Assembly (NCBI GenBank): GCA_026874595.1
Contig: CM049306.1
Location: forward strand, 83,912,142 to 83,976,141
DNA: 64,000 bases
Origin: Sipunculus nudus
Lineage: Eukaryota > Annelida > Sipuncula > Golfingiida > Sipunculidae
Reading direction: 5' to 3'
In this document: piece by piece, positions 36,901 through 51,860 of the stretch
Position numbering within the stretch: the first letter of the stretch is position 1
Layout of the letters: each line of letters starts with the position of its first letter
The notes under the pieces: generated by a model
What the model saw: only the letters and a program-made list of their open reading frames with translations
Database searches by the model: none
Told to the model about the DNA's origin: nothing
Translations under genes and position numbers: made by a program

Positions 36901-39900
36901 TCTCAAGCTTAGAAAAATTAGACCTTTTATTTCCGTATATCGTGAATCCCCCCCCCCCCCCCCCCGCCCCCCTAAAAAATGAGTAACCGTGGTTACAGCG
37001 ATTTGAGGCAGCTACAAACCAGAAGAAAGGCCTTGGAATGACGGAGAAAATGAGCTTTTATTGAAGTAAATACGACTAATAGTGACAAAGATGAAGAACA
37101 AGGCTTACAGGCCTAATGCAAACCTGTGCAATTACATATACATCAGGTATAATGCTTCATGCTGGACCGTTAATTTTCAAGTACATGTGTGACATGTATA
37201 TGTACAATTCAAGCACTGAACATATTGAACCCGTGTATGCACCAATTACACAAACGTCACTGCTGGAATATGTTATGGATGCACTCAACACAAAAATGAT
37301 TGTAGGTGGCACCACCAGCAGTCTTGAGTACACGATGGAGAAGTCCAGGATCTATGGATATGCACAATTTCAGGCCATAATGTAAATCACTCCTCAGAAA
37401 AGAGCATTAATATATTAAAAGAAACCCGGAAGATTGATGGCGCCACCTGTCTGGTGTACGTGACACACCTTCCAGGATGGATAAACATGCCAAAATTATA
37501 GACCAATATCTTTACCCACTCCTGGGGATTGAGCAATTTTTACCTAAAGCACATATACGGAGGAACGCTTCAGGAGAACGATTGCAGATGGCGCCACCAG
37601 TCTTGGGTACAAGAAATCGCTTATTCCTGGGATCATTTTTTTTTTAAATATAGCACAATTTGGCTGAACAGTTACGGAAAAGAAGATTTCCAAAGGTTTT
37701 CAAGCTTTTTCCCCGTAAAATTTAAACTGATGCAGGTGGCACCAAACAAGCTGTATCCCACAACATTTGAAATGTGACTGATTTTTGTGTAAATTTTGGG
37801 GATGCTAGTACTTGCTATTCCTGAGAAATTATGGGTTAATGTACTGATAACCGATGACCCCCGTACAAAAAAAGGGTTATGCAGGTGTCACCACCAATAC
37901 TTCAATATAACTAATGTGACCAACTTTGGCATAAAATTTGGTGATGATTGCTCCAGCCGTTTTAGTATGCTTTTTTGGACAGATGACTAGGTTCGACTTC
38001 ATGTAACTCGGCCAAAAATCATAGAACTTTAACTATTCGAACATACCCGAAAAAAAATTGTTCCAGGAATCATTTCCGTGAAATGATGGACAATTTGGCT
38101 GAACAGTTTACAGATTTTTTATTCTTTCCCCTATAAAATCTAAGAAAATGCAGTTAGCCAAAAAATAAGCAAAATCCCATTGAGTTTTTTAGATGACTTG
38201 ACTAATTTTTGCATAAATTTTGGTGATGCTAGCTCCAGCCGTTTTCGAGATAGTATGGGATAACGTAAAGGCGACGGACGACGCCACACCATTGCATAAG
38301 CTCACAGATTCGCCAAAAATCCGTTTTGATGACCTTGACCGTGACCTTTGGCCTAAGTTGACCAAAAACGAAAGGGTTCCAGGACTTCTGGTTTTACATC
38401 ATCCCTGTAAGTTTCAAAGCGATTGCTGTAAAATTAAGGCCTGTAAAGTGGTGAAAAAACCAACACACAAACAAATCCACAGACATACGCGACTGACCAT
38501 CTTCGATTTTTTTTCGGCAAGCAACAAATAGACATGTGCAACTGACCAACCTGCTTGCAGAAATCTTTGATTTCCGGCAAGCAGTCAGCAAACGAATATC
38601 TATTCCTTATTCGTAACATATAATCGGTTAAACAAGTCTATAAAAACCTGCCCCACACTTCATTTATATAAAAACTGTATTGAACTATTCCCTTTTAATA
38701 CTTTACTTTTACTACATAAATTACATGTTACATACAATATTTCATGTCTGAGTAGGAAGCTCCTTATTTGTAGGAAAAGTGAGAGGGCCATAAATATCCC
38801 CGGGATAATTTCCATTTTTGTGTTCTACGTCATCATCTTGGTGATCGGTCTGGTGGCGTCATGGAAAACGAAGAGCTACAAAAAGAGCGGGACAGTGGAC
38901 GTGTTCCTGGCGGGGAGGAACATAGGAGCGTTCGTTGGCATCTTTACTATGACAGGTCAGTTAATGTACCTGTTATTGAATAAATACAATGTGTGCATAT
39001 TGTTGCCACTGCCGACGGCCTTTTTCTGTCTGTTCGAAGTTCTGTGGAAGTTTCGCTCAAAGACCGGGGAACAAGGAAAAATTTGATGATACATGTATAG
39101 TTGATATAGGTCGTATATTTGACAGTGACACATCATATATAATATAATACTGCTTAGATTCTATCATTTAGTGATCATAGTTCATAGGTCGTATATTTGA
39201 CAGTGACACATATGTAGATTTATGACAGATTAAGTTTGATGTATTTATCATGTAAGGTAGTCTCTAACATTTAAAATTTTCAACACGAATTTCTTTTGTA
39301 GAATCCTGTAAAATACCTTTTTATGGTCAATGTGTTTTCAATCCAGAATTAACCATGTCTCTTTTATTACTCTGATTTCTTCCTTTAGGGGTCCCATGTT
39401 ATTGATTTCAGGATTCAAAACAAAAAGACTGAAAAGGAACTAACTTTTCTTACAGCCACGTGGGTGGGTGGGGGTTACATTAATGGAACAGCGGAAGTTG
39501 TATTCGACCCGGATCTAGGTCTGGTTTGGGCGCAAGCGCCGCTGGGATTCAGTGTCAGCCTCGTTTTAGGTAAGTCTCTTTATCATCTCATTACACGGGA
39601 CGATCCCCAGTTCAGAAGAATATATTGATGTGAGACATTAGCACATTCAGTGTGCCTTTTATCATTTTATTTTCTATGTGTTGTTATTAGCTAGAAATTC
39701 TATTTCTCTAAATTTTATTTGCAAAATTAAGATACACGATTTTAAATAATTTAAGAGCCAGCTATTCACCTGGTTATATAAATTACATATGGCTAACTCC
39801 GTGTATTTATTGCTGAACTGTGGGTTATGCTCTATAAATCCTAACCAGCAGAGCCGTACTCTTGTGAGTCTGATACTGAGCAAGTGGTGAGAGCGTATGT

Positions 39901-41452
39901 ATGCAGCAACGCATGTAATTAACAAAACTCTGGTCGTCTGATTCGCCTCCAGATATTCTTGTTGGACGTATTTGGATTGCGGCCGGCGGGCATTTTAGCA
40001 GCTTCCATACATTAAAAACACGTGGATATGAACAAAACTGACCTGTGGAACGTGGGATTGGCGCTATATATTTGGGTTACTTTTATAAAAAAAAATACCC
40101 ATGGGTAAAATGTGCAAGGGATTTTCTATAATAAATACACATCAGATTTCGAATAAGCCAGTTTAAAACATATGCTTTATCTTTATATTCGTGATTTTCA
40201 TATTGACCTAACAACAGCTGAAAAAAAACACCAGTCAGATATTCTTGTGAAACCCGCAAGTACCTAGTACCTGTATTTTGAAAAAAAAGTAACATCTCTC
40301 CTTTTCATAATGCCCCCCAAAAAAACTTCAGTATGAATTTGTTAGAAAGAGGGTAAGAGGCAGAAATAAACATGCACTGCTGTGTATCATAATCTTGTAA
40401 GATTTGTCGTGACAGCTCATGTGACAATTTAGGTTCTCATACTCGGCTGACTGTCAGAGAGCATGCCTACGTCCAGTCCCTAATATTGCATGAGGATTTG
40501 TGCAAAATGACCATTATATTAAAAATGATTGTAATGTTTGGTAATTAATCATACTTCCTGACTACAGGTGGTCTATTTTACGCCGGGAGAATGCGTGAAG
40601 CGGGTTACGTGACCATGCTGGACCCTATTGAGAAGCGCTATGGGAGAATCATGTCCGGCATGTGTTACCTGCCCGCCCTCTCCGGAGAAATCTTCTGGTC
40701 CGGCGCCATCTTGTCTGCTCTCGGTACGCATATTTATCAGTACATTCTCTGATATATTTAATTTTTTAAAATGGTAGCATCAGAACGAAAATAAGATTTT
40801 TTTTTTATTTGAAAATAAATTTTCTTTCTTTACATATATATATACCAGATGGCAATACTATTTTAAAGCATTCGCTTCTTTTTAGAAAAGTCAACTAGAA
40901 TTTTCTACAAAAAAATTAGCATACACATGAGTGTATGACTATTTGTGAAATGTACTGGAAACCATTCATAAAAAAAAAAACCATTGTCAAATCATCAAAT
41001 AGTGTACACGAATAATATATAGATATCCATTATACCAATTTATAACATCTCTCACTGAATAAAATAAAACTTATAATGTTATATTTAATAGTTAAACAAA
41101 GTTCCATGATGTTAATCTCGCTGTTAAAAGTTTGCTTTTTTTGTGCAGTATATAAATAATAGTTTCATGTGATACAAAAAAAGTAGTTGATAAAGCGTTT
41201 AGATACAGTATTGTATACTTTGAACAAATCTTGAAACAATCACTGCATATTCATTTCAGGGGCCAGCCTCGCTGTCATTCTAAACCTATCACATGACTTG
41301 TCAATCATCATATCCGCAGCCATAGCTGTGTTGTACACGTTACTTGGCGGTCTGTACTCCGTGGCCTACACGGACATCGTGCAACTAATCTGCATATTCA
41401 TAGGGCTGGTAAGGTTAACTGTACTTTAACTCATAATTCAGCTTATTTCTCA

Positions 41453-41487
<35 letters not shown>

Positions 41488-44400
41488 TATGTGTGTGTGT
41501 GTGTGTGTGTGAGTGTGTGTGTGTGTGTTATATAATATAACTGGTTCTTCGACACTTGCTAGCAGTGACTCTATTTTGATGAATAGACGCACACTGTCTC
41601 AACAAATTAGACTTGAGAAGGCGTTCCTTGCACAAAGCGGTCACTAAGCTGAATCAGCTGAACTGTACCCAAGTCTATTATCATCATAGTACATCAGCCA
41701 GAGGAATCACCGGTACCAAACTGATGATGATTGCCATCAAAGTCTTTTCGAAAGGTGTATGTATGCAGAAAAAAATTATGCCTGGTAGCAGTGTGAAAGA
41801 GAAGCTTTCTTTTTAATATCAGCCTGTTTAAAAATTTATTTGCATCGTAATTGTGACTTTGCGGCAGATACTGTAATATATATTATTTATTTTTACCATC
41901 ATTGGTGTCATGTGATAGCTGACATTTACAGCTTTAATCTGTTTTTTTTATGGAAACTAATAATCAAATTGCAACCATATGAATACTTTGCTCACCTTGT
42001 CCCGTAGTTATTTGCATAATTTAGAGAATTTATATAAAAAACATGGTCAACCAATAAGTCGGACAAGATGTGTTTGGCTTTACTGAAGTTATTAAGGAAG
42101 TCTGCAGGCTTTCAGTTGGTAAACCATGTCTAGAATCCAACTTAGATTTGCGGATTAGGCATGGTCGCGAAAAAAGGCGTGATTCCGCTCTTAAATCAGC
42201 CGATAAATGGTCCATCGACACCAAACGCTCCGCAGACACATTCACGCATGGACGATGTTTTCTAAGTTCTTTCGTGTCGTCTCACATGGCTGCTATCGGG
42301 GCTATGAAATCCAAATGATAATAAACAAGAAAGTAACTGATTTGTCATACTAATGGTGATTTCTTTTTAGCGAACCTGTGAGCTAATGTGATGGCGCAGC
42401 GTCGTCCGTCCGCCGTTCACCGTCGTTCGTGGTCCGTATGTTAACCCATGCTATCTCAGAAAACGTCAGAGCTAGCAGCGCCAATTTTTTTGGAAGAATC
42501 CGTTACATATCAAACTCTATCGGATTGAGCCTATGTTTTGGCTACCTACATTGATACATGGGAAAATCTAAACAATTTTTTAAAAATCTTCTTCTCCGAA
42601 ATCGTCCAGCCAAATTGGTTAATATTACACAAAAATTATTCCAGAAACAATCTTTCTCAAGCTTTTTCGAATGGTTTCAGTTCGGTGATTTTTGTTCGAG
42701 ATACTGGAAGCTGAACTTAGTTATTTACCCAAAAAAGGATACTAAAATTACAAACTCAGGAACGGCTGGAGCTATTATCACCAAATTGTACATTTTGGTC
42801 ACACGAGTCATATTTGAAGTGGATGTTTTGATGGGGCCATCTGCATCGACCTTTTTTGTAGGGGGGGGGGGGGTCATCGGTCATCAGTACATTAACCCAT
42901 AATTGCTCAGGAACAATAAGGAGCTAACATCCCAAAATTTTATGCAAAAATCAGTGTCAAATGTTAATGAATTGAGCTCTTTGTGGCGCCACCTGCATCA
43001 ATTTACATATTACGGGAAAAAGCTATAAAACCTAGGAATATCTTCTCCTCTGAAATCACTCAGCCAAATAGCTTAATATTTTATAAAATGTTTCCAAAGA
43101 TTAGTAGTCTCAAGTTTGTTAAAATGGTTCGGGTTCGATGAATATTGGCCGAGTTACAGGAATTTTAACTTAGTCATTTGACCAAGTAAGCATACTAAGA
43201 TTACATTCTCAGAAACGGCAGGACCTAGAATCAATCACCAAGTGATTGTATAAATGTTGGTCACATGACTCATATTTGAAATTTAGGTTTACTAATATCA
43301 AGCTGTTTTTTATGGGCTAAGACTTGTTATTTCAGGCTATTTCAGCCACTACATTAGATTTTTTTTAATAATGAAACTGTCAACCGAATGGTTTAATTCT
43401 TTGCAAACGTTATCCTACTGTAGGGGTCTCTCATTTGTTTAAAAATAGATTTGGTTCATTGTTTTTTTGAGTCATAGAAAACGGAAGTTGGTCTTGTGGC
43501 CAAGTAAGTCTGCACAGACTGAGGGGATGCAACAGTCCTAACTGCAAAACTCTTGTTTCAAATACTGTATCATTACTCAAAAATGACTTTTAAGTGGCCT
43601 TGTTCAAGTTTACTTTTCAGCTTGAAAAAAAGCAAGTATTTCAGTGTGTGTAAACAGATTTACCAACAGGCCAAGATTCTGTCTGTGTCTATTAATAGCT
43701 TAGCAGATTTGGTTCATTGATTATTTGAGTCAAAGAAAGCGGAAGTTGGTTTTGTGGCCAAGTAAGTCTGTGTCAGACTGAGGGCCAGCTACAGTCCCAC
43801 CTGCGAAACTCTTGTTTCAAATACTGTATCATTACTCAAAAATGACTTTTAAGTTGCTTTATTCAAGTTTACTTGTCAGCTTGAAAAAAGCAAGTCTTTC
43901 AGTGTGTTTAAACAGATTTACCAACAGGCCAAGATTTTGTCTGTGTCTATAAATAGCTTTGCAGACTACCAAAAGTTTCATATTTGATAACAGGCCAAGA
44001 GTTCAGTCAGTCAGTACAGCAAAGTGCAGGTCAAGTGTTCACTCGGTGCAGTATCTGCAGCTGGCAATTTGTTCCGGTTAACTCGGGGCAACTGCCTGTC
44101 TCAACTGAGCTTGGTCAGCCAAGTGCACCTGACTTAAGAGAAGTTTGATGTATCTGCCTGACATTTTGGCCTGTTAATGCATCTTTGATGGCTTTCTCGT
44201 ACACAAGACTGGTGTCGCCACCCACAATGATTTTTGCAGAGTGTTTGTATCTGCTTATTACTCAGGAGGGATTTGATATATCAGCCTAAAAATTGTGCAT
44301 ATCTATACTAATCAGTTGGCTTCTTCGTATACACGACTGGTGGCGTCACCTACAATAATTTTTGCACAGTGTGTGTCCCTGCTTATTTCTCAGGAGGGAT

Positions 44401-47400
44401 TTGATATATAAGCCTGAAATTGGGCACATGCATACATCTAGCCAAGGATAGCCAAGGAGTTATTTGAAGTATCTGCCTGAAATTTAGCATGTCCAAACAC
44501 CTTCGATGGCTTTCTCGTACACAGGACTGGTGGTTCCACCTACAATTGTTTTTGGGTTTTCTGCATCTGTGCACATAGCCCATGAGTGATTTGAAGTATC
44601 TGCCTGAAATTTTGCAGGTCCATACATCTTTGATGGCTTTCTCGTACAAAAGACTGGTGGCGCCACCTACAATCATTTTGTGTTGTGTACATCCATACCA
44701 GTATTTCAGGAATGACGTTTGTGTAATCGGTGCTTATAGTCGGGTTTTAATGTCTAGTACTTGTATTGTACATATGTATGTCACACATCTAGCATGGAAG
44801 CATTATACCTGATGTGAATAATTTCACAATTGTATTTCGCATTGCATTGTATTTTATATCAGGGCCTTGTGGGAGAGAAGACACAGTCCGAACAAGTCAC
44901 CCTGAATAAAAATAAATAAATAAATAAAATATATTCCATTACACAGGTTCGCATTAGGCCTGTAGGCCTTGTTAAATGAAAAGGCACTTTTAATTTCTTG
45001 TAAGTGCAATTTTCTTTTCACTTGATTTGTCACAGTGACCTTACTTGATTTGCCAATGTAGCTTGGCTTGAAATAACTATTAAATATAACAGACTAATAA
45101 TAGCCCCCGGCGAAAATAACAGATCAAAATGGCGAAATGATTTTCATATTTCACTTGGATTTCTTTTCCAATCATATGCCATGGATTAATAAATGCAAAT
45201 TAAAACTCTGTTAGTAAGCGATTACATATTATATGATGATGATATAATGTTTATGATATATCTTGTCTCCCTTTTGACATATGATTGAATATTACTTTGA
45301 AAGTTTTGTTTGGAATGTATGGTTCGAAATGTGCAAGGGCTTAATTGTGAAATAAAACAATTGACAAACACTTCCTGTAAGAATCTTTAGCACACAACGA
45401 ATATACAGTTAATATACTGAACAGTGAAAATTCACAAAAGTAAACAAAATCTATTTCTTAAATATGTTATCTGATACCTGTTCTGTTTAATCTAAATGTT
45501 AAACTTTACAAAGTGGCCCACGGGTTTTAATGCTCAGCTGAATCTATATTGGTCACAGTTATCTATTTTTATAAACTAAGGAGAGTTTAAGAGAACCTGT
45601 CTACACAGTCAGTCTGAACATCCCAGGTCTAGAGAGTTGTACCTTGGTATATATCACACTGATAATCTGCCATTCATAAAAGAAACTAAAAAGTCTTACA
45701 TTAACATTTTGCATTGTTAGCTCAGCTGACCGAAAGTCATGTGAGCTATAGCGATCACCCTTTGTCCGTCGTCCGTCCGTCCGGCCGTCTGGCCGTCCGG
45801 CCGTCCGTTAACAGGGCACAAATCGTAACCGCTGGATCTGGAATCTTCTCACTTGACATCCAGGGAGGTCCATGAAAAATCTCCTTAAAAACCTGAAGTT
45901 AGGTCTCTGTTACCCATATCCTTCGAGCTATGGCGCTCCAAAGTACCCCTAAGAATAATGCAAAATTTGATACAAAAGCTCAAGTATCTTAATAACTACT
46001 GCATTGATCACCATGATTCTTTGCATGAATATTGATCATGGGATGTTCCATCACTTCCTGCAGACTGGTGGCGCCACCTGTATTTTTTTCCAATTTTTTC
46101 GAATTTTTTTCTCTTTTTTTTAGATCTGCAATGAAACTGTCATTTGTTAGCAGGGCACAAATCGTAACCACTGGACCTGGAATCTTCAAACTTAATATCA
46201 AGGTAGGTCCATAAAAAATCTCCTTGAAAACCTGCATTGATCACCATGATTCTTTGCATGAATATTGATCATGGGATGTTCCATCACTTCCTGCAGACTG
46301 GTGGCGCCACCTGTATTTTTTTCAAATTTTTACAATTTTTTTTTTCTCTTTTTTTTTCAAACCTCAATAAAACTGTCATCTGTTAACAGGGCACAAATCG
46401 TAACCACTGGACCTGGCATCTTCAAACTTAATATCCAGGGAGGTCCATGAAAAATCTCCTTGAAAACTGAAATTAGGTCTATGTTACCCATATCCTTAGA
46501 GCTATGGGGCTCCAAAGTATCCCCCAGAATTTGAAAAAATTGATACAAAAGCTCAAGTATCTAAATAACTACTGCATTGATCACCATGATTCTTTGCATG
46601 AATATTGATCATGGGATGTTCCATCACTTCCTGCAGACTGGTGGCGCCACCTGTATTTTTTTCCAATTTTTTCGAATTTTTTTCTCTTTTTTTTAGATCT
46701 GCAATGAAACTGTCATTTGTTAGCAGGGCACAAATCGTAACCACTGGACCTGGAATCTTCAAACTTAATATCAAGGTAGGTCCATAAAAAATCTCCTTGA
46801 AAACCTGCATTGATCACCATGATTCTTTGCATGAATATTGATCATGGGATGTTCCATCACTTCCTGCAGACTGGTGGCGCCACCTGTATTTTTTTCAAAT
46901 TTTTACAATTTTTTTTTCTCTTTTTTTTTCAAACCTCAATAAAACTGTCATCTGTTAACAGGGCACAAATCGTAACCACTGGACCTGGCATCTTCAAACT
47001 TAATATCCAGGGAGGTCCATGAAAAATCTCCTTGAAAACTGAAATTAGGTCTATGTTACCCATATCCTTAGAGCTATGGGGCTCCAAAGTATCCCCCAGA
47101 ATTTTGAAAAAATTGATACAAAAGCTCAAGTATCTAAATAACTACTGCATTGATCACCATGATTCTTTGCATGAATATTGATCATGGGATGTTCCTTCAC
47201 TTCCTGCAGACTGGTGTCGCCACCTGTATTTTTTTTCATTTTTTTCGAATTTTTTTCTCTTTTTTTTAGATCTGCAATGAAACTGTCATTTGTTAACAGG
47301 GCACAAATCGTAACCACTGGACCTGGAATCTTCAAACTTAATATCAAGGTAGGTCCATAAAAACCTGAAATTAGGTCTCTGTTACCCATATTCTTGGAGC

Positions 47401-50400
47401 TATGGGGCTCCGAAGTACCCCCCCAGAATAATGCAAAATTTGATACAAAAGCTCAAGTATCTGAATAACCACTGCATTGATCACCATGATTCTTTGCATG
47501 AATATTGATCATGGGATGTTCCTTCACTTCCTGCAGACTGGTGGCGCCACCTGTATTTTTTTCAAATTTTTACAAATTTTTTTCTTATTTTTTGATACCT
47601 TTAAAGAAGCTGTCATCTCTTAACAGGGCACAAATCGTAACCGCTGGACCTAGATTCTTCTAACTTGACATCAAGGGAGGTTCATGAAAAGTCTCTGTGA
47701 AAACATGAAATTAGGTCTCTGTTACCCATATCCTTCGTAGTAAGAACCCCTCAGAATAATTAAAAATTTGATAAAAAAGCTCCAGTATCTATATAACCAA
47801 TGCATTGATCTCCATGATTTTTTGCAGGCATATTGATCATGGAGTGTTCCATCAGTTTCTGAAAACTGGTGGCGCCACCTATCCTTGGAAACCTGAAATT
47901 AGGTTTCTGTTACCCATATTCTCTGAGCTATAGGGCTCATAAATACCCCCAAGAATAATTAAAAATTTGATACAAACAAAAGCTCCAGTATCTGAATAAC
48001 TAATGCCGTGATAGCAATGATTCTTTGAATATATATTGATCATGGAGTGTTTCATCAGTTCCTGCAGACTGGTAGCACTACCTGTATTTTTTCAATTTTT
48101 TACGCATTTTTTTCTATTTATGAGACCTTCAAATGAAGTTGTCATCTGTCCAAAAGCCCACTGAAACCCATTTCTAAGGACTCTTCACAAAATTCATGAT
48201 TTGTTTACACTCTGGCAGTCATTTTGCTCATTGTTCAACATTCCTTGAATTCAGCTGAGCGTCATGGCCCATGGGCCACTTGTTCATAATTGCGAATAAT
48301 GAAGAAATAATAGAGTGTAACTAAAAATTCCATTTAGCTGTATTCCACCATAAAAGGTAAGTAACATATAGCTTAAATCTTATTATCATTTGGAAAACAA
48401 ATGGAATGCACCGGTTTTGTTCTCAGAAGACAGGTAAACATAAATGGTGCCAGCTGTAGCTTACATACTCGCACAAGTCACATGATCAATATTTGTTAAG
48501 GCAAACCCAAATATCAAATACAACAATGTGCGAAATTTCAAGTTCCATAACGCTTTCATTTTGAAAACAAATCAGTTAATTCCCTGCTCATATGTGAGTC
48601 TAATTAATTTAAGGAAAAGCTATCCATCACATAAAAGCTATTTTGTTATATTTCCTGACTTTAGTGAATACGCAGAACTGGCCGAGACCATTTTGCCTCA
48701 CTCAAGTCACCATACTTGGCGATAATTGCAGCAAAAGGTGCTTTTCCATTAGTGCGTAGTCCGTATCCGTTGTCCATATGCGTAGTCCGCATGCGTAGTC
48801 CGCAAAAATCGCTTTGTAGACTTTTTTAACTGGGCCGTGTCCATTCATCCGCATGCGTAGTACGTATGCGTAGTCCGTATGCGTAGTCCGTATCCGCACG
48901 CTGCTGGGAGCGATTTTTGCGCACTACGCATACCAATCATCGTGTCGATTTCAGGTTTGGCAAAGAGTTTTCCCCACTCAGGCCGTGCTGTATGCTGTAT
49001 GCTCTATTTTCAACTGGTATGAATGTCATTTCTGGCATCAGTTTTCCCATAAACCCAACATATTGGCAAATGTTGGAATTTTGTTTTCTTTTCTTTATCA
49101 CAGACAACATGTTTTTAGATGATTGAAGCGTAAACATCGCTGTCGCGTATAAAATATTACTTTTTAAGATCTTTTAAATATTTTATTATTTTTTTTATTG
49201 TTTAACTTTTGATGTTTATATATACAAATGTACAGTAAATATATGGTAAATGGCTTGCCAAAAAAGATAAACTTCAGCTATCGAGCATCTATCCATACGG
49301 AGTACGGACTACGCATATACGTACTTATGGAAAACGAACTTTGCGGATACGGACTACGCATACGGACTACGCATGCGGACTACGGATACGCATTATACGC
49401 ACTTATGGAAAACCACCTTTAATAACACTGACATACCAGTCAGGAATCATATTGGTGGATACTGGATATAACTTGAATGAACACACTTGCAATATGCAAA
49501 AAAAAATTGTGATCAGCAAATTTTGTTTTGACGTAAACACAAACAGCACACCCGAGGCTCATGTAGTTCATCTTTTGATCATCTCCAATGAATAAACCAT
49601 GGTATGAAAAAGTTGTAGGGGTTAGGACCATCGAGAGCATACATACAAATACCAGTCCCATGATCAATGTTACCACAAAACATGGAGCTGATAAATGTAG
49701 CCGTTCCTGATAGATTCAGTTACCGACATTACGTTATGTCCGTAGAAGGATTCTATATAGAATTAATCCGAAATGCCGAAATATGTCTTTATTTTCTCTG
49801 AGGTGAGGGTATATAAGAGTATAACAGTATCTATATACACCTATTGATCATAACTGACACGTAATGGAAAAGCTTATGTTATACAGCTATTATGCAAGAC
49901 CACAATTGGCTGGACATACGTTTGGCATAATAAGTTGTGTGAAGTTTGTAATCACTCTTTTTGTCGTTTTCTCCGGCGTGAGGGAAACTAGACTCACGAT
50001 TCAGGGAAATTAGTAACCAGCATACCCCCAGTGGCCATTAATATAACGTATTATGATTAATGTTAAAGAACTGCAACAAGCCTTTTTACTAAGGTGGGTT
50101 AAAAAGCTGGAAACCGATAAAAAAGAAAGCTGGAAAAATATACCCATCTTTTATTTTAATAAAATGGGTCGTAATCTCTCGGTTTTTACAAGCAATACCT
50201 CTGTGAAGGAGACCAAAGGTATAAATCTCATTACATCAGCATTTTATAAAACTGTCTTGATGAACTGGTTACAGCTTAATAAGTTTTCAGATACAGACTT
50301 ATTGACTAATAATGTGATATGGAATAATAAGATGATAGTATATAAAAACAATCCTCTTTTCTTTAAAGATTGGATCAAGGCTGGTATTATATTTATCCAG

Positions 50401-51783
50401 GATATGTTTATCCGGGACGTAATGATAACCTATGAACAGGCAGTAAAGTTGATAGGTGATGGCCCAAGTAGAATCCTGGAATATAACGTGATGATGAATG
50501 CTATTCAAAGCTAAAAAAAAAACGCCTACAGATGGCGCCACTAAAGGTAATCTTTAGGAGCACTCCGATCGCTGATTGGAACTTGAAAAAATTAAGATTG
50601 TCGATAACCTCCGATACTGTAGACCAGCCCCCGTCTAAGCGGTTCTGGGAAGGAAAATACTCCGGAACAGAACTCGCAAAGAGTTATTGGGAAACTGCAT
50701 ATCATTGTTCTGGGGAAATTAGACTCCGGGTACTACAGTGGAAGATATTGCATAATATTTTTCCGACACAAGTTATGTTACACAAAATGGGCATAGCTGA
50801 TTCAGAAAAATGTATGTTCTGTGACGAAGTTGAATATATCGAACATTTCTTTTACCGGTGTAAAAACTTAATACCGTTCTGGGAGTATATAGAAAATTAT
50901 ATTCCTAACGTTATTAACAGACGAATTATCTTAAGCGAAAGGCGTGTTATCTTAGGTTATAGTACGGAGGATAGAGTACAAGCTAATTTATCAGTTCAAG
51001 ACGCAAATTTCGTAAACAAAACTCTGCTTCTTGGTAAAAAGTCTATCAGTAGGTCAAGATACGGAAATAGTACTGATGTTAGATATTTATTTGACAGCGA
51101 AGTTGTCAAATAATCGAGTAAAGTATTAATGCTTAGACTTATGACACATTTGTAAATCTTTGAATGCTATGTTATACATTTAACGGAGATATTATGTTTA
51201 TATTGCATGTGTATATTGTGGAAAATAATGTTTGAAATGCTGCTACTCTGGATGTTATGAAAAAATGAGTGAAACTGAAATAAAGTAAACAAAAAAAAAA
51301 ATATATAACGTATTACAATTTGAAGAGTATGGCCTAAGCTATGATTTGAGACCAAATTCGACTGGATGAATATAACATATTAAGTAGCATGAGGCTTTTA
51401 ATCACTCTGTAGTTGCTGTCCTTGAAATGAAAAAAAAAATATATGTCATCCGATATAAAACATCCATTTATTCACTGAAAGCTACCACTTTCATACTGCT
51501 ATCAGGAATTTTTTTATTACCTTCACATGTATACCTTTTAAGCAGACATGGTGAAAATTTGTCACCAAAATGGTACCTGTGAGCCGAATTATGTGGTTAA
51601 GCTGAAGTACTATCACTTTCGTTGGTAGCTATAATGGAATTGACCTACTCCACTACGCCTTTTATAATTTTAATATATTTTTTGTAAATTTGCTTGCAGA
51701 CAAACAATTACTTGCAAACAATAGACAGTCCTATGTAGAAACAAATACCTCGCCACCCAGCGGAGTTATGATAAGCAATTAAG

Positions 51784-51860
<77 letters not shown>

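Noticed and set aside
45989-47389. Recurrent 60-88-codon frames, some nearly identical
   Set aside because: They are copies of the non-coding family A core and do not start or stop at conserved positions.
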